This document shows, in pieces, positions 55,978-64,000 of a stretch of 64,000 bases of DNA (within the stretch, counting starts at the first letter, position 1; every line of letters begins with the position of its first letter). This DNA comes from JACPNO01 sp963825405 (lineage in GTDB: Bacteria; Acidobacteriota; Terriglobia; Bryobacterales; Bryobacteraceae), in NCBI GenBank assembly GCA_963825405.1, contig CAWGTB010000016.1, forward strand, positions 153,007 to 217,006. Direction: 5' to 3'. The translations under genes and the position numbers were made by a program. The notes beneath the pieces were generated by a model. That model was not told where the DNA came from. It made no database searches and saw nothing but the letters and a program-made list of their open reading frames with translations.

Positions 55978-57125
55978 GCCGCTTCCATTTCCGGACGCAC
56001 CAGCCCGCTCTCATCAAGCCACGGCATTGCGCGCCGCCTCAGCGGTTCCGGCACCCAGCCAGCATTGCCGATGTACTCCGGGTATGCTGCGAGGCGCTCA
56101 CGCAATTCGCAGCCCGTCGCCCTTGTCACGGACCGCAACGCGGCAATCTCCGGCCACGTCATTTCCGGATTGATGAAATCGCGCGTTACCGGCGAGATGC
56201 CGCCCCAATCGTTGATTCCCGCGTCCAGAAAGTACGCGTAGGAGTCGCGCGACAAATTCGGCGGCACTTGAATATTCATGCGGCTGCCGAGAATCAAACG
56301 CGCGACGGCAGCGGTTCGCGCCACATCCAGCGTGTCCGGCTCGGGCCGATCGCGGAACAGCGTGTCGGGTTTCGCGCGGAAATTCTGGACGATCACTTCC
56401 TGAATGTGCCCGTACTTTTCGCCAAGCTCTCGAATCGCCAGCAGCGCGTCCACGCGCTCTTCCAGCGTTTCTCCGATGCCAATCAGAATCCCGGTAGTGA
56501 ATGGGATTCGCAGTTGCCCGGCAGCTTCGAGCGTGCCGAGCCGGACGGCGGGAACTTTGTCGGGACACTGATAGTGAGCTTCGCCGGCTTCGAGCAACCG
56601 CGGGCTCGCGGTCTCGAGCATCATTCCCAGACTGGCGTTCACCGGCTGCAACTGGGTCAATTCCTCGCGCGAAAGAGCGCCGGGATTCGCGTGCGGCAAC
56701 AATCCGGTTTCCTCAAAAACCAGAACGCACATCGCGCGTAGATATTCGATGGTCGAACCAAAGCTGCGCCGATCCAGCCATTCGCGATACTCCGGATAGC
56801 GCAGCTCCGGCTTATCGCCCAGGCTGAAAAGAGCTTCCTTGCACCCGGCTTTGCGGCCCGCGCGCGCCACGGCGAGGACTTCATCCGGCGTCATGGTATG
56901 TGCTTTACCGTCGCCAGGCTGGCGCGCGAACGTGCAGTAACCGCAGCGGTCGCGGCATAAATTCGTCAGCGGGATAAAAACCTTTCGCGAATACGTAATG
57001 GTGCGGCCGGTGCGCGCCGCGCGCAGCAGCCTGGCTTCACTCAACAAGTCGGCCAGTTCACCGCCGGTCGAGCCAAGCAACCCGCAGGCCTCGGCCCGGG
57101 ACAATCCGGTTTGGGTCGAGGGCAT
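55974..57125 (-). CDS. cofG: FO synthase subunit 1 (CofG)
   Basis: 383 residues. Radical-SAM partner of CofH that completes FO ring closure. Cluster motif LCRDRCGYCTFARQPG; further family pieces EALFSLGDKPELRYPEYREWL, LPHANPGALS, TTGILIGIGET, QNFRAKPDT, NDWGGISPVT. Starts five bases after the F420-dependent oxidoreductase gene, so maker and user of the cofactor are co-expressed. Confidence 0.95.
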   Translation of the reverse strand: MPSTQTGLSRAEACGLLGSTGGELADLLSEARLLRAARTGRTITYSRKVFIPLTNLCRDRCGYCTFARQPGDGKAHTMTPDEVLAVARAGRKAGCKEALFSLGDKPELRYPEYREWLDRRSFGSTIEYLRAMCVLVFEETGLLPHANPGALSREELTQLQPVNASLGMMLETASPRLLEAGEAHYQCPDKVPAVRLGTLEAAGQLRIPFTTGILIGIGETLEERVDALLAIRELGEKYGHIQEVIVQNFRAKPDTLFRDRPEPDTLDVARTAAVARLILGSRMNIQVPPNLSRDSYAYFLDAGINDWGGISPVTRDFINPEMTWPEIAALRSVTRATGCELRERLAAYPEYIGNAGWVPEPLRRRAMPWLDESGLVRPEMEAA

Positions 57126-57129
57126 GGGA

Positions 57130-57525
57130 CTAACCCATCGTATGCAGGTGCTCAGGTTCGATTCGACAGATCACGCGCACTTCGCCCGGAGCGCGATTGG
57201 GGTAGCGATCCTGGCCGATGTATTTCTTCGCCATTTTATCGATGTGCTCGTCGGCGCCCTTTTCGGTCATATCCACCACGCGGCCGCGGATGGAAAGATG
57301 TCGGTAAGGATTGTCCGGATCGAGAATATCGATCCCCACGCGAGGATCGCGGCGCATATTCTGGTCCTTCACACGCCCTTTGGCGGTGTTGATGATGATG
57401 TTGTGGCCATCGTAATCGCACCATACCGGCGCAACGTGCGGGCTGCCGTCCGGCATCAAAGTGGCGAGCTGAGCGAACGCCTTCTTCTGCAACAAGTCGA
57501 GGAATTTTTCGGGGATTGCTGGCAT
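57130..57525 (-). CDS. PPOX-class F420-dependent oxidoreductase (split-barrel)
   Basis: 131 residues. Split beta-barrel flavin/F420-binding fold: FAQLATLMPDGSPHVAPVWCDYDGHNIIINTAKGR and DPRVGIDILDPDNPYRHLSIRGRV, typical of F420-dependent quinone or enoate reductases. First gene of the operon with cofG and cofH, which supports F420 as cofactor. The substrate is unknown. Confidence 0.92.
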   Translation of the reverse strand: MPAIPEKFLDLLQKKAFAQLATLMPDGSPHVAPVWCDYDGHNIIINTAKGRVKDQNMRRDPRVGIDILDPDNPYRHLSIRGRVVDMTEKGADEHIDKMAKKYIGQDRYPNRAPGEVRVICRIEPEHLHTMG

Positions 57526-57636
57526 CGTATTATTCCTTTCCGGTCAAATTGCGGGTTCATGGTTATCTTAAGATGAATCCCGGCGGAAAACCAGATCGTC
57601 TGGTGCTACGCTGACTTTCGATGAGCTCGCCCCGTC

Positions 57637-59691
57637 ATGAAGGCCGCAAGTAAGCGCACCCTGGTGCCGGAAAAACGGCCCGCGGAGGTCCCGTGGTGGC
57701 ATCGCCAATGGCTGGCGATGGCGCTGCTGTGTGCAGTCACACTGCTGGCTTACGCGAATTCGTTTGGCTCAGGCTTCGTCCTGGACAATCGCGGAATCTT
57801 GCTCGAAGACCCACGCATTCGCGCGGCAACCTCAGAAAATCTCGCGCTCATCCTGCAGCACACGTACTGGTGGCCTTACGGCGAAAGCGGTTTGTACCGG
57901 CCCTTTACAACGCTCACTTATCTTTTCAACTACGTAATTCTTGGCAACACTAATCATCCCGCCGGATATCACTGGATCAATTTTTTTCTACACGCGGGCA
58001 ATGTTCTGCTGGTGTACTTCGTGGCGCGGCGACTGGTTCACGAATTCCGTCTCGCGATGTGGATTGCGGCAGTGTGGGCCGTGCATCCGGTCTTAACAGA
58101 ATCGGTGACGAACATGGTGGGACGGGCAGATTTGCTGTCCGCGATGGCGCTGTTGAGCGGATTTCTGATTTATCTAAGAAGCTCCGAAGCCCAGGGTTGG
58201 CGGCGCTGGGCCTGGCTTACCGGGCTGCTGGTGGTAACCCTGATCGGCGTGTTCTCTAAGGAAAGCGCGGCGGCCATTCTGGGGGTAATCGTGCTTTACG
58301 AACTGGCCTGGTGGAAGCAGCACCGGCAGGTTCGTGCTCTCATGGCGGGTTGTGTCACCGTCATGCTGGCTCTTGCTGTGATGGCATACGCGCGCAGGTT
58401 GGTGTTCGGCAGCCTGCCGCTCACGCAATTTCCGTACTGGGATAATCCGCAGGTAGACGCAAGCTTTTGGACCGCGCGGCTTACAGCACTCAAGGTCATG
58501 GCGAAGTGTCTAGGCTTGCTAGTCTGGCCGGCGCACCTTTCCTGTGATTATTCCTACGCGCAGATTCCGCTGGCCACCGGAGCCGTGCTGGACTGGCTGG
58601 CTTGGCTGGCCGTTGCGGCCGCGGCGTTTTTGATGGCGTTAATGTTTCGCTGGAATCGCCCGCTATTCTTTCTGGCCTGCGTGGGGTTCGCGGTCTTCCT
58701 GCCAAGCTCCAACCTTCTGTTTCCCGTCGGCACCATCATGGCCGAGCGTGCGCTCTACGTGCCGGCAATTGCGTTGGCGGCGGCCTTGGTGTTGGGTTGC
58801 GATTCCCTCGCGCGTCGTACGGGAACAGACAAACTGAAACCGATTGTGCTCGGCGTCATCGTAGCCTCATTCACCGCACGTACCTTGGTGCGGAACGGCG
58901 ACTGGCAGGACAGCCTCAGCCTCATGCGATCAGCCGTGGCCGTGTCACCGGACAGTTACAAGACGCACAAACTGATGGCCGCGGCACTCTACGAATCGGA
59001 CCCCGGCCATTCCAATATTGACAGTGTGATTGCCGAGGCTGAGAAAAGCATCGCCATTCTCAATCCAGTAGCGGACTGGCACAACAATCCGGATACGTAC
59101 CTGGTTGCGGGCGGTTATTACCTCGCGAAAGGTGACGCAATCGGAGCCACTCAGGAAGGCATTAGGGTGTGCCGGCGATCGCTCGAGTTGTTGCTGCGCG
59201 CGCGCGCAATCGTAAAAGCCTCGCTCAATCAAGACGATTCCCGGGTAGCCGAACTGGAGCGCACGATTTCCACAGCGCAATTACACGTGGGCAATTTGAA
59301 CGAGGCAATGGCGGCGGCGGTTGAAGCGCAACGGCTCGACCCGCTGAATGCGAACAGCTACCGCCAACTCGCGCGCGTATTGCTGGCAGATGGCCGGGCG
59401 GATGAAGCTGCGGTCGCGCTGGCGGAAGGCGCTCTGGTGACCTCGGATATGGGGCTGCGGCAAGAGTTGCTGAGACTCTACCAAGACGGTTTGGACGCCA
59501 AGGGCTGCGCGACGACGGCAGGTCCATACGGACCGGCCATCAATCCGTCCTGCGAAACGGTTCGCCGCCACCTTTGCGCGGCTTCGAATCAGGCACTACA
59601 ACTGTACACGCGAATGGGGAACACGGAGTTGGCCGAGAAAATGAAAGCAGGAATAGGACAATTGGAATGCGCGAACGGATCGATCCCGTAG
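57637..59691 (+). CDS. TMTC-like membrane protein with C-terminal TPR
   Basis: 684 residues. About eight to ten membrane helices in the first 430 residues, with the GT-C-like luminal start LLAYANSFGSGFVLDNRGILLEDPRI, LYRPFTTLTYLFNY and WAVHPVLTESVTNMVGRADLL, as in TMTC/DUF1736 O-mannosyltransferase relatives. Then a TPR-like C-terminus (residues ~450-640: LNEAMAAAVEAQRLDPLNANSYRQLARVLLADGRADEAA). May glycosylate exported proteins using lipid-linked sugar, but activity is unproven. Its 3' end lies 29 bases before the broken tRNA. Confidence 0.85.
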   Translation: MKAASKRTLVPEKRPAEVPWWHRQWLAMALLCAVTLLAYANSFGSGFVLDNRGILLEDPRIRAATSENLALILQHTYWWPYGESGLYRPFTTLTYLFNYVILGNTNHPAGYHWINFFLHAGNVLLVYFVARRLVHEFRLAMWIAAVWAVHPVLTESVTNMVGRADLLSAMALLSGFLIYLRSSEAQGWRRWAWLTGLLVVTLIGVFSKESAAAILGVIVLYELAWWKQHRQVRALMAGCVTVMLALAVMAYARRLVFGSLPLTQFPYWDNPQVDASFWTARLTALKVMAKCLGLLVWPAHLSCDYSYAQIPLATGAVLDWLAWLAVAAAAFLMALMFRWNRPLFFLACVGFAVFLPSSNLLFPVGTIMAERALYVPAIALAAALVLGCDSLARRTGTDKLKPIVLGVIVASFTARTLVRNGDWQDSLSLMRSAVAVSPDSYKTHKLMAAALYESDPGHSNIDSVIAEAEKSIAILNPVADWHNNPDTYLVAGGYYLAKGDAIGATQEGIRVCRRSLELLLRARAIVKASLNQDDSRVAELERTISTAQLHVGNLNEAMAAAVEAQRLDPLNANSYRQLARVLLADGRADEAAVALAEGALVTSDMGLRQELLRLYQDGLDAKGCATTAGPYGPAINPSCETVRRHLCAASNQALQLYTRMGNTELAEKMKAGIGQLECANGSIP

Positions 59692-59720
59692 GCGATTTGG
59701 TAGACTGGATACGTCAAAGG

Positions 59721-59753
<33 letters not shown>

Positions 59754-59838
59754 TACCCACCCTCTTTGTTTTCTGTCATTTAGACCATGTGCTGTCTCCC
59801 ATGCTGTCCGCAAAGATGCGGCTCGCAGGAGAGACATT

Positions 59839-61083
59839 TTGTCGCGAGTCAACATCGTCAAACGCATCAAAATTGGCGGCCGCTGGAAGATGTTTTCCAT
59901 CCCCCGCAATGCCAAAGGCAACTACGACTGGAACGCCATCGCCGACGGCCGCTACTATGTCGAGTGGTACGTGGGCGGCACTCGCCGTCGTGTGAGTGCT
60001 GGCGTCACCGCCGCTCAGGCACTCGAGGTACAGCGGCGCAAGCACCATGAACTGGAAGGCCGCAAACTGGGTATCCCCGGGTTTGAAACAGCCGGCGAAA
60101 CGGTCAAGAAACCTGCGTTGCACGTCGCCATCGCTAAATACCTGGAGCAGATCGACGCGCTGAAAAAGCCCAACACTCATCGCAAATATGAAGCCGTGCT
60201 CAACCGCTTCGGGGAGTTCTTCCGCGACTGCGTCTCGATCGACGCGATCTCCGGTGACGACCTAACGCGCTTCGTCGTGACACTCAAGAAAGATCATGGC
60301 TTGGGATCCAATACGATCCTGCACAACGCGGTCATCGTCGCGCAGTTTCTCAAGCGCCATGGTAGGAGCGGGATCACGAAAGAGCTGTCGCTACCGGAGC
60401 GCATCACGCCGCTTGTGAAGATATACCGCCACGAGGAGCTTGCCCGCTTCTTTGCAGCGTGCTCCGATGCGGAACGTGCCTTGTTCGCCACGTTTCTGCT
60501 GACCGGTTTCCGCGAGCAGGAAGTGATGTTCCTGCGCTGGAGCGACGTGAACTTCGAGTTGCGGACTGTGCGGGTGACCTCGAAACCGGAACTGGGATTC
60601 TACCCGAAGCGATGGGAAGATCGTGAGATTCCGGCCCCGGTGGAACTCATCGACGAGCTTCGGAAGCATACGCATCGCCCGAACTGCCAATTTGTGTTCC
60701 CATCCCCTACAGGAAACCGCGAACAGCACATGCTCGATCACTGCAAATCTATCGCGAAGCGCGCCAAACTCGATCCGACAAAGTTTGATCTGAAGACATT
60801 TCGTTCGACCTATGCCACGGGAATGCTGCGCAGGGGATTCGATGTACGGACCGTGCAGCACTGGATGGGCCACAAGTCCCTGGAGACCACGATGCGCTAC
60901 CTGGCGCCGGCCACCGATGTTCACGACGAGTTGGACCTGGTGACTATTCCGTCCGTCGGGAAGGCCGCCCCGGCGCCGCGAAAGTCCGCCGCGCGCGAGA
61001 CCCGTTCCCTTCGGAAGGGAGGACGATCGCATGCCCGCGCCGAAGGGCCGGTACCCGCCGGCGCGCTAAAACCCGGTACCTGA
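59839..61083 (+). CDS. int: Tyrosine recombinase / integrase
   Basis: 414 residues from TTG 59839 after AGGAGAG; the frame is open back into the tRNA fragment but without family sequence. N-terminal arm-binding part, SAM-like core-binding domain (VAIAKYLEQIDALKKPNTHRKYEAVLNRF) and catalytic domain: Arg in LTGFREQEVMFLRW, Lys in TSKPELGFYPKRW, Arg in TFRSTYATGM, His in MGHKSLETTMRY with the Tyr nucleophile. The first His of box II is Lys (KTFR for HxxR). The Arg-rich C-terminal tail is unusual. Drives integration at the adjoining tRNA-Gly. Confidence 0.93.
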   Translation: MSRVNIVKRIKIGGRWKMFSIPRNAKGNYDWNAIADGRYYVEWYVGGTRRRVSAGVTAAQALEVQRRKHHELEGRKLGIPGFETAGETVKKPALHVAIAKYLEQIDALKKPNTHRKYEAVLNRFGEFFRDCVSIDAISGDDLTRFVVTLKKDHGLGSNTILHNAVIVAQFLKRHGRSGITKELSLPERITPLVKIYRHEELARFFAACSDAERALFATFLLTGFREQEVMFLRWSDVNFELRTVRVTSKPELGFYPKRWEDREIPAPVELIDELRKHTHRPNCQFVFPSPTGNREQHMLDHCKSIAKRAKLDPTKFDLKTFRSTYATGMLRRGFDVRTVQHWMGHKSLETTMRYLAPATDVHDELDLVTIPSVGKAAPAPRKSAARETRSLRKGGRSHARAEGPVPAGALKPGT

Positions 61084-61183
61084 GCATACCGAGCCTTTGC
61101 GCATGAGCCAGTGCTGGATGCGCTGGTCCGAGTGGCCGAGGAGAATTGCTCCTGAGACAATTGACAGGAGGGACGGGGCAACC

Positions 61184-61460
61184 ATGCAGATTACGATAGA
61201 GCCGCCGGAGGACATCGTCGTAAGGCTTGAGTCGAAGTGGAAGGACGTGCCTCGAGCAGCGCTCGAAAGCCTAGCACTCGAGGCATATCGGTCGCGTGCC
61301 CTCACCGCTGCACAGCTTCGGGCGGCTCCTTGTTTTCGAGACGCAGATGCAGGTTGACGCCTTTCTAAACGAGCACGAAGTCTTCGACTACTCGGCGGCG
61401 GATTTCGAACAGGACTGTGAGACTCTTCGGGAGCTCCGAATGAGAAAAGTTCGGCCCTGA
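61184..61460 (+). CDS. UPF0175-family protein (probable antitoxin), one frame break
   Basis: About 91 residues. ATG 61184 follows AGGAGGGACGG. The N-terminus MQITIEPPEDIVVRLESKW and helix ALESLALEAYRSRALTAAQL lead to a ribbon-helix-helix-like part; removing one extra G near 61319 continues RLLVFETQMQVDAFLNEHEVFDYSAADFEQD. UPF0175 proteins usually precede a DUF3368/PIN toxin, but none is found downstream, so this is an orphan or the toxin was lost. Confidence 0.75.
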
Positions 61461-61923
61461 GCTCGGCCTTTTGTCAACAGCGATGCGTGTGCTCCCGAGT
61501 CCCCACAGAGTTGCGCATCTGCTTGCCAGGCAGCGGCATGATCTCCATTCTCTCCAAACCGTCGACCCCGCAACCTGCCGTGCCTTCGCTACGCTTGCCG
61601 GAGCTCGCGGTGTTGGTCATCACTGTGACGCGAAACATAATTGACAACGGGCACAACCCATCAGATTTCTTTAACCGGAGCAAATACGTCGGCCCGATAA
61701 CGCTGTGACGCTGATTGCATCCGAGCCCTCCCAGTATCCGTTGCGATCATGACTAGTCATCTCGCGTCGACTAACGGGAATCGAACCCATATTCGCCACC
61801 CTCTCCTGTTTCCTATAAGTTACTGAAACCGCAAACTCAGGGATCACCGTATTCGCGGGAATCTCAGGCCGTTTGTACAAAACATGTACACGGAATTGGC
61901 CAAAGCTTTTCAGTGTTTGATGC
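61461..61923. other. Non-coding remnant region with a tRNA T-arm-like stretch
   Basis: No supported gene in these ~460 bases. A 73-codon frame at 61487-61708 has no recognisable features. On the minus strand, 61774-61790 reads ATGGGTTCGATTCCCGT, a good T-arm (five-base stem, seven-base loop) of a tRNA or tmRNA, followed by bases that do not pair as an acceptor. It may be an old attachment-site scar. A GACTAGTC palindrome lies 20 bases away. Confidence 0.4.
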
Positions 61924-63483
61924 CTAAGACGTGGGAATCGCAGGCAACGGCGAACCGGTCAGGCGGTCCCTGACAAGCTTGGCAAGGAAAGCCGCGAACG
62001 GCCCGATGTTTTCCTCGACGCTCGCTTTTTCGAGCGCGGCCATGTACGTCTTGCGATCCGAGAGGGGAATAATCGTCCACGGATAGCCTGCCGCCGCCAT
62101 CATCGTGTTCATAAGAAACCGTCCCATGCGCCCGTTGCCGTCCATGTAGGGATGGATATAGACGAAGATAAAATGCCCGAGCGCCACCCGGACAGCCGGA
62201 TGTTCCTCTGCGCGGAGCAGATCGAAGAAGGTTGGCATGGCATCCCGTACCGCCTCCTTGTTCAGCGGAACGTGCATCGAGTTGCGGATAAAAACCTGGC
62301 CATTGCGATAACCGGCAAGGTCCGAGGCCCGCAACAGGCCCGCCGCCACGCTCGGCGCGAACATCTCCCGATACCAAGCCCGGTGATCCTGCTCGGCGAC
62401 GGCTCCCGGGTTTTCTCCCTTGAGAACCTTGCCTATGCTTTGCTCGACGAGTTGGAAGGCCTGCCAATACCCGCGCGCGGCCATGGCGTTGCGCTGCTCG
62501 CGGTCCTGTTCGTAAATCTCGGGATTCCAGCTTCCGCTGCGCACCCTCTCGATCAGTGACGCCGTGACGCGGTAGCCCTCGATCGATAGCGAGTGATAGG
62601 CATCTGTCACGTAGGCCTCTTCCACGCCCTTCATGTAAGCGGCCTTGTTACGCGGCAGACCCGGCGCGTCCGGAAACGCCTCAATCATCGGCCCGCGCAT
62701 CTTCTGCCAGAGAAGCTTGATCCGATTGACGTAGGGCGACGTTTCCCGCGGTGGCAGTGTCATGACCGGCTGTTCGCTGAACGGATTGTTTTCGCGCACG
62801 CCGTAGCCGGCGGAGGTCATGGCGGCAATGATCTCGTCGGCAATCGCGCCTCGTCCGCAGTTGCGGAAACCGCCCGCCAGCCTGCCCGCGATGGTGCTGT
62901 GTCCGCCGTCCAGCAGCTTGCCCAGCAGATCGGAGGCGTCGCGGATCATCGCTAGGGCGGCGCGGGCGTCGGTTGCCTGATTCATGAAATACCGAGGCGA
63001 AGCTTCGATCAGCGCAGCCTCCAATCCGTACAGTCGCAACCCATCTCTTTCGACCCTGTCAGCGGATGGTGGCAGCGCCGCCTGGAGGTCGAAGAGCGAC
63101 GTTCCGTGCGGCAGCTTTGTCACGCTGTTGGTGCCTTTGGGCGAACGTACGGACAACTGGCGGGGAATGGTGCCGTTCCCAACGTGGATCGACAAGGATT
63201 GTTCCGGAGACAGGCTCCAGTTCTTATGGAACCGGTGCTCCAGATAGGCCGCCGCGAAACGCCAAAAGGAGGTATACCACGCCGTGCTTTCGCCCTTGCG
63301 GTCATCAGGACGGCTCGGGATATACCAGCCCTTCATGACCTCCTGTAGAAAGCCGTTCTTCAGAAGGCGCTCCCGATGAGTCCTGGTCAGGTCGCGCGCA
63401 CGAATGGCTGCCGCACCGTTGGCGTTCTGGAGCTTGTGCAGAACCTCAAGGGATTCGGCCAGTTTTTCGGAAGGGGTCGCCAT
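61924..63483 (-). CDS. Fic-family AMP transferase with AbiEi-like N-terminal winged helix
   Basis: 519 residues. N-terminal part (residues ~20-60, AIRARDLTRTHRERLLKNGFLQEVMKGWYIPSRP) resembles the helix-turn-helix head of AbiEi antitoxins, followed by an AbiEi-like region (LSIHVGNGTIPRQLSVR). The Fic domain carries the inhibitory helix SLSIEG near residue 295 and the active motif HPYMDGNGRMGR near residue 448 (Tyr replacing the usual Phe). Likely adds AMP to a target when inhibition is relieved, with the N-terminus able to bind DNA. Lies in the mobile region, so a defence or toxin role is plausible. Confidence 0.88.
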   Translation of the reverse strand: MATPSEKLAESLEVLHKLQNANGAAAIRARDLTRTHRERLLKNGFLQEVMKGWYIPSRPDDRKGESTAWYTSFWRFAAAYLEHRFHKNWSLSPEQSLSIHVGNGTIPRQLSVRSPKGTNSVTKLPHGTSLFDLQAALPPSADRVERDGLRLYGLEAALIEASPRYFMNQATDARAALAMIRDASDLLGKLLDGGHSTIAGRLAGGFRNCGRGAIADEIIAAMTSAGYGVRENNPFSEQPVMTLPPRETSPYVNRIKLLWQKMRGPMIEAFPDAPGLPRNKAAYMKGVEEAYVTDAYHSLSIEGYRVTASLIERVRSGSWNPEIYEQDREQRNAMAARGYWQAFQLVEQSIGKVLKGENPGAVAEQDHRAWYREMFAPSVAAGLLRASDLAGYRNGQVFIRNSMHVPLNKEAVRDAMPTFFDLLRAEEHPAVRVALGHFIFVYIHPYMDGNGRMGRFLMNTMMAAAGYPWTIIPLSDRKTYMAALEKASVEENIGPFAAFLAKLVRDRLTGSPLPAIPTS

Positions 63484-63503
63484 GACGCATCAAAACTAGT
63501 TTT

Positions 63504-63537
63504 TCATGTTGTTCTGAAATTAGGATATCATGTTGTA
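63504..63537 (-). promoter_or_regulatory. Direct repeats upstream of the Fic gene, candidate operator
   Basis: TCATGTTGTT (63504-63513) and TCATGTTGTA (63528-63537) are direct repeats 24 bases apart (start to start) in the AT-rich stretch just before the Fic start. Spacing near two helical turns is right for a dimeric repressor, perhaps the Fic protein's own winged-helix head. An AT-rich -10-like TATGAT lies on the minus strand near 63537-63542. Confidence 0.45.
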
Positions 63538-63540
63538 TCA

Positions 63541-64000
63541 TACCTAGGCTATGCAGTCGAGGATTTTCTAGGCTTTCGTGCTCCGGCCCGGCGTGATGGC
63601 GGCGGAGATCTCGACCCTGCAATTCGGTCGTCATGACTCCCGAATCTGTGGTGCAAATCTTCGTCTGGAGCAAGCGTAGGTCCGGCGACACGAACGGATC
63701 ATCGAGGTTCTCGCTCATCCCCAGTCTCGCTGACCAATGCTGCGACCCTCTGTCATGCCAGACCGCGCTCAGCAGCCTGGCGGGCCGGTGCGGACAGATT
63801 GCGGCACAGACCAGGGTCGCATCCGCACGGGCGCCTCGCGGGCGGCGCCAAGAAGTAAGCCCGCCACTCAAATTCCCCGGGCTGGTTGTGTTTAGCGAGG
63901 GTAGACATCCGCGGGCCCACGGAACCGCGGGGCTGAAGATTTCTGGACCCGAATGTTCTTGCGTCACGGTCACCTGCCTACCCGGCAGGCTCATGAATGG
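63541..64000. other. End region without supported gene
   Basis: No gene can be supported. The long minus-strand frame 63446-63994 overlaps the Fic start and has no recognisable domain. A shorter minus-strand frame begins with MSTLAKHNQPGEFEWRAYF near 63906 but stops after about 50 residues and matches nothing I know; it may be a fragment of a gene broken by an indel. Confidence 0.35.

Overview
The window is GC-rich, densely packed bacterial DNA, most likely from an acidobacterium of the Solibacter/Bryobacter type. That placement is an inference. It rests on the gene style (a PadR regulator with MacA/MacB exporters, an extended MoxR operon, many secreted proteins of lineage-specific type), on F420 biosynthesis genes outside actinobacteria, and on dispersed intergenic inverted repeats. 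A complete RNase P RNA gene shows that this is chromosome.

Layout. 1-5.4 kb (minus): 2-oxoacid:acceptor oxidoreductase alpha subunit (cut by the left edge) and an NtrC-type two-component pair, with a small HicB-like gene between them. 5.4-7.6 kb: glycosyltransferase, a 19-residue lysine-rich protein, BON protein, rnpB. 7.7-9.6 kb: an IS630 element inside an unknown gene. 9.8-11.7 kb: alkylation repair (Ogt, AdaA-AlkA). 11.7-15.8 kb: sucC-sucD-ndk operon, trpD, a receiver-like protein. 15.8-30.2 kb: an epimerase and then a long overlapping plus-strand operon centred on MoxR and DUF58, with two VWA/Bat-type membrane proteins, a clan-CD (caspase/legumain-like) protein whose expected nucleophile Cys is Ser, a TPR protein with an HELSH zinc motif, and a large coiled-coil protein. 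30-34.7 kb: MBL hydrolase, siroheme nitrite/sulfite reductase, purH. 34.7-40.9 kb: PadR-controlled ABC exporter operon ending in an alkyltransferase-like protein. 41-42.2 kb: three small RNA-binding or basic proteins. 42.4-52 kb: dienelactone hydrolase, cyclophilin, an SGNH/MBOAT O-acylation pair, GH127, an ECF sigma/anti-sigma pair, a phosphodiesterase. 52-57.5 kb (minus): F420 operon (PPOX, CofG, CofH) continuing into two glycosyltransferases. 57.6-59.7 kb: TMTC-like membrane TPR protein. From 59.72 kb on: a mobile region beginning at a tRNA-Gly gene broken in its anticodon loop, with a tyrosine integrase, a UPF0175 antitoxin, and a Fic protein with an AbiEi-like N-terminus.

Sequence quality matters here. 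Nearly every long gene between 1 and 38.6 kb is cut by one or more frame breaks, mostly single-base insertions in short G/C runs, while 39-59.7 kb is almost clean. The genes on both sides of the breaks keep full family sequence, so most breaks look like sequencing or assembly error. I give whole-gene coordinates across the breaks and mark them. The 24.3-26.0 kb BatA-like gene has about a dozen breaks and is the one that might be truly decaying.

The best candidates for something new are the extended MoxR operon with its Cys-to-Ser clan-CD protein, the tRNA-Gly-split island with the Fic protein, the F420/glycosyltransferase operon, the RNA-binding trio, and the PadR promoter whose spacer is filled by a palindrome.
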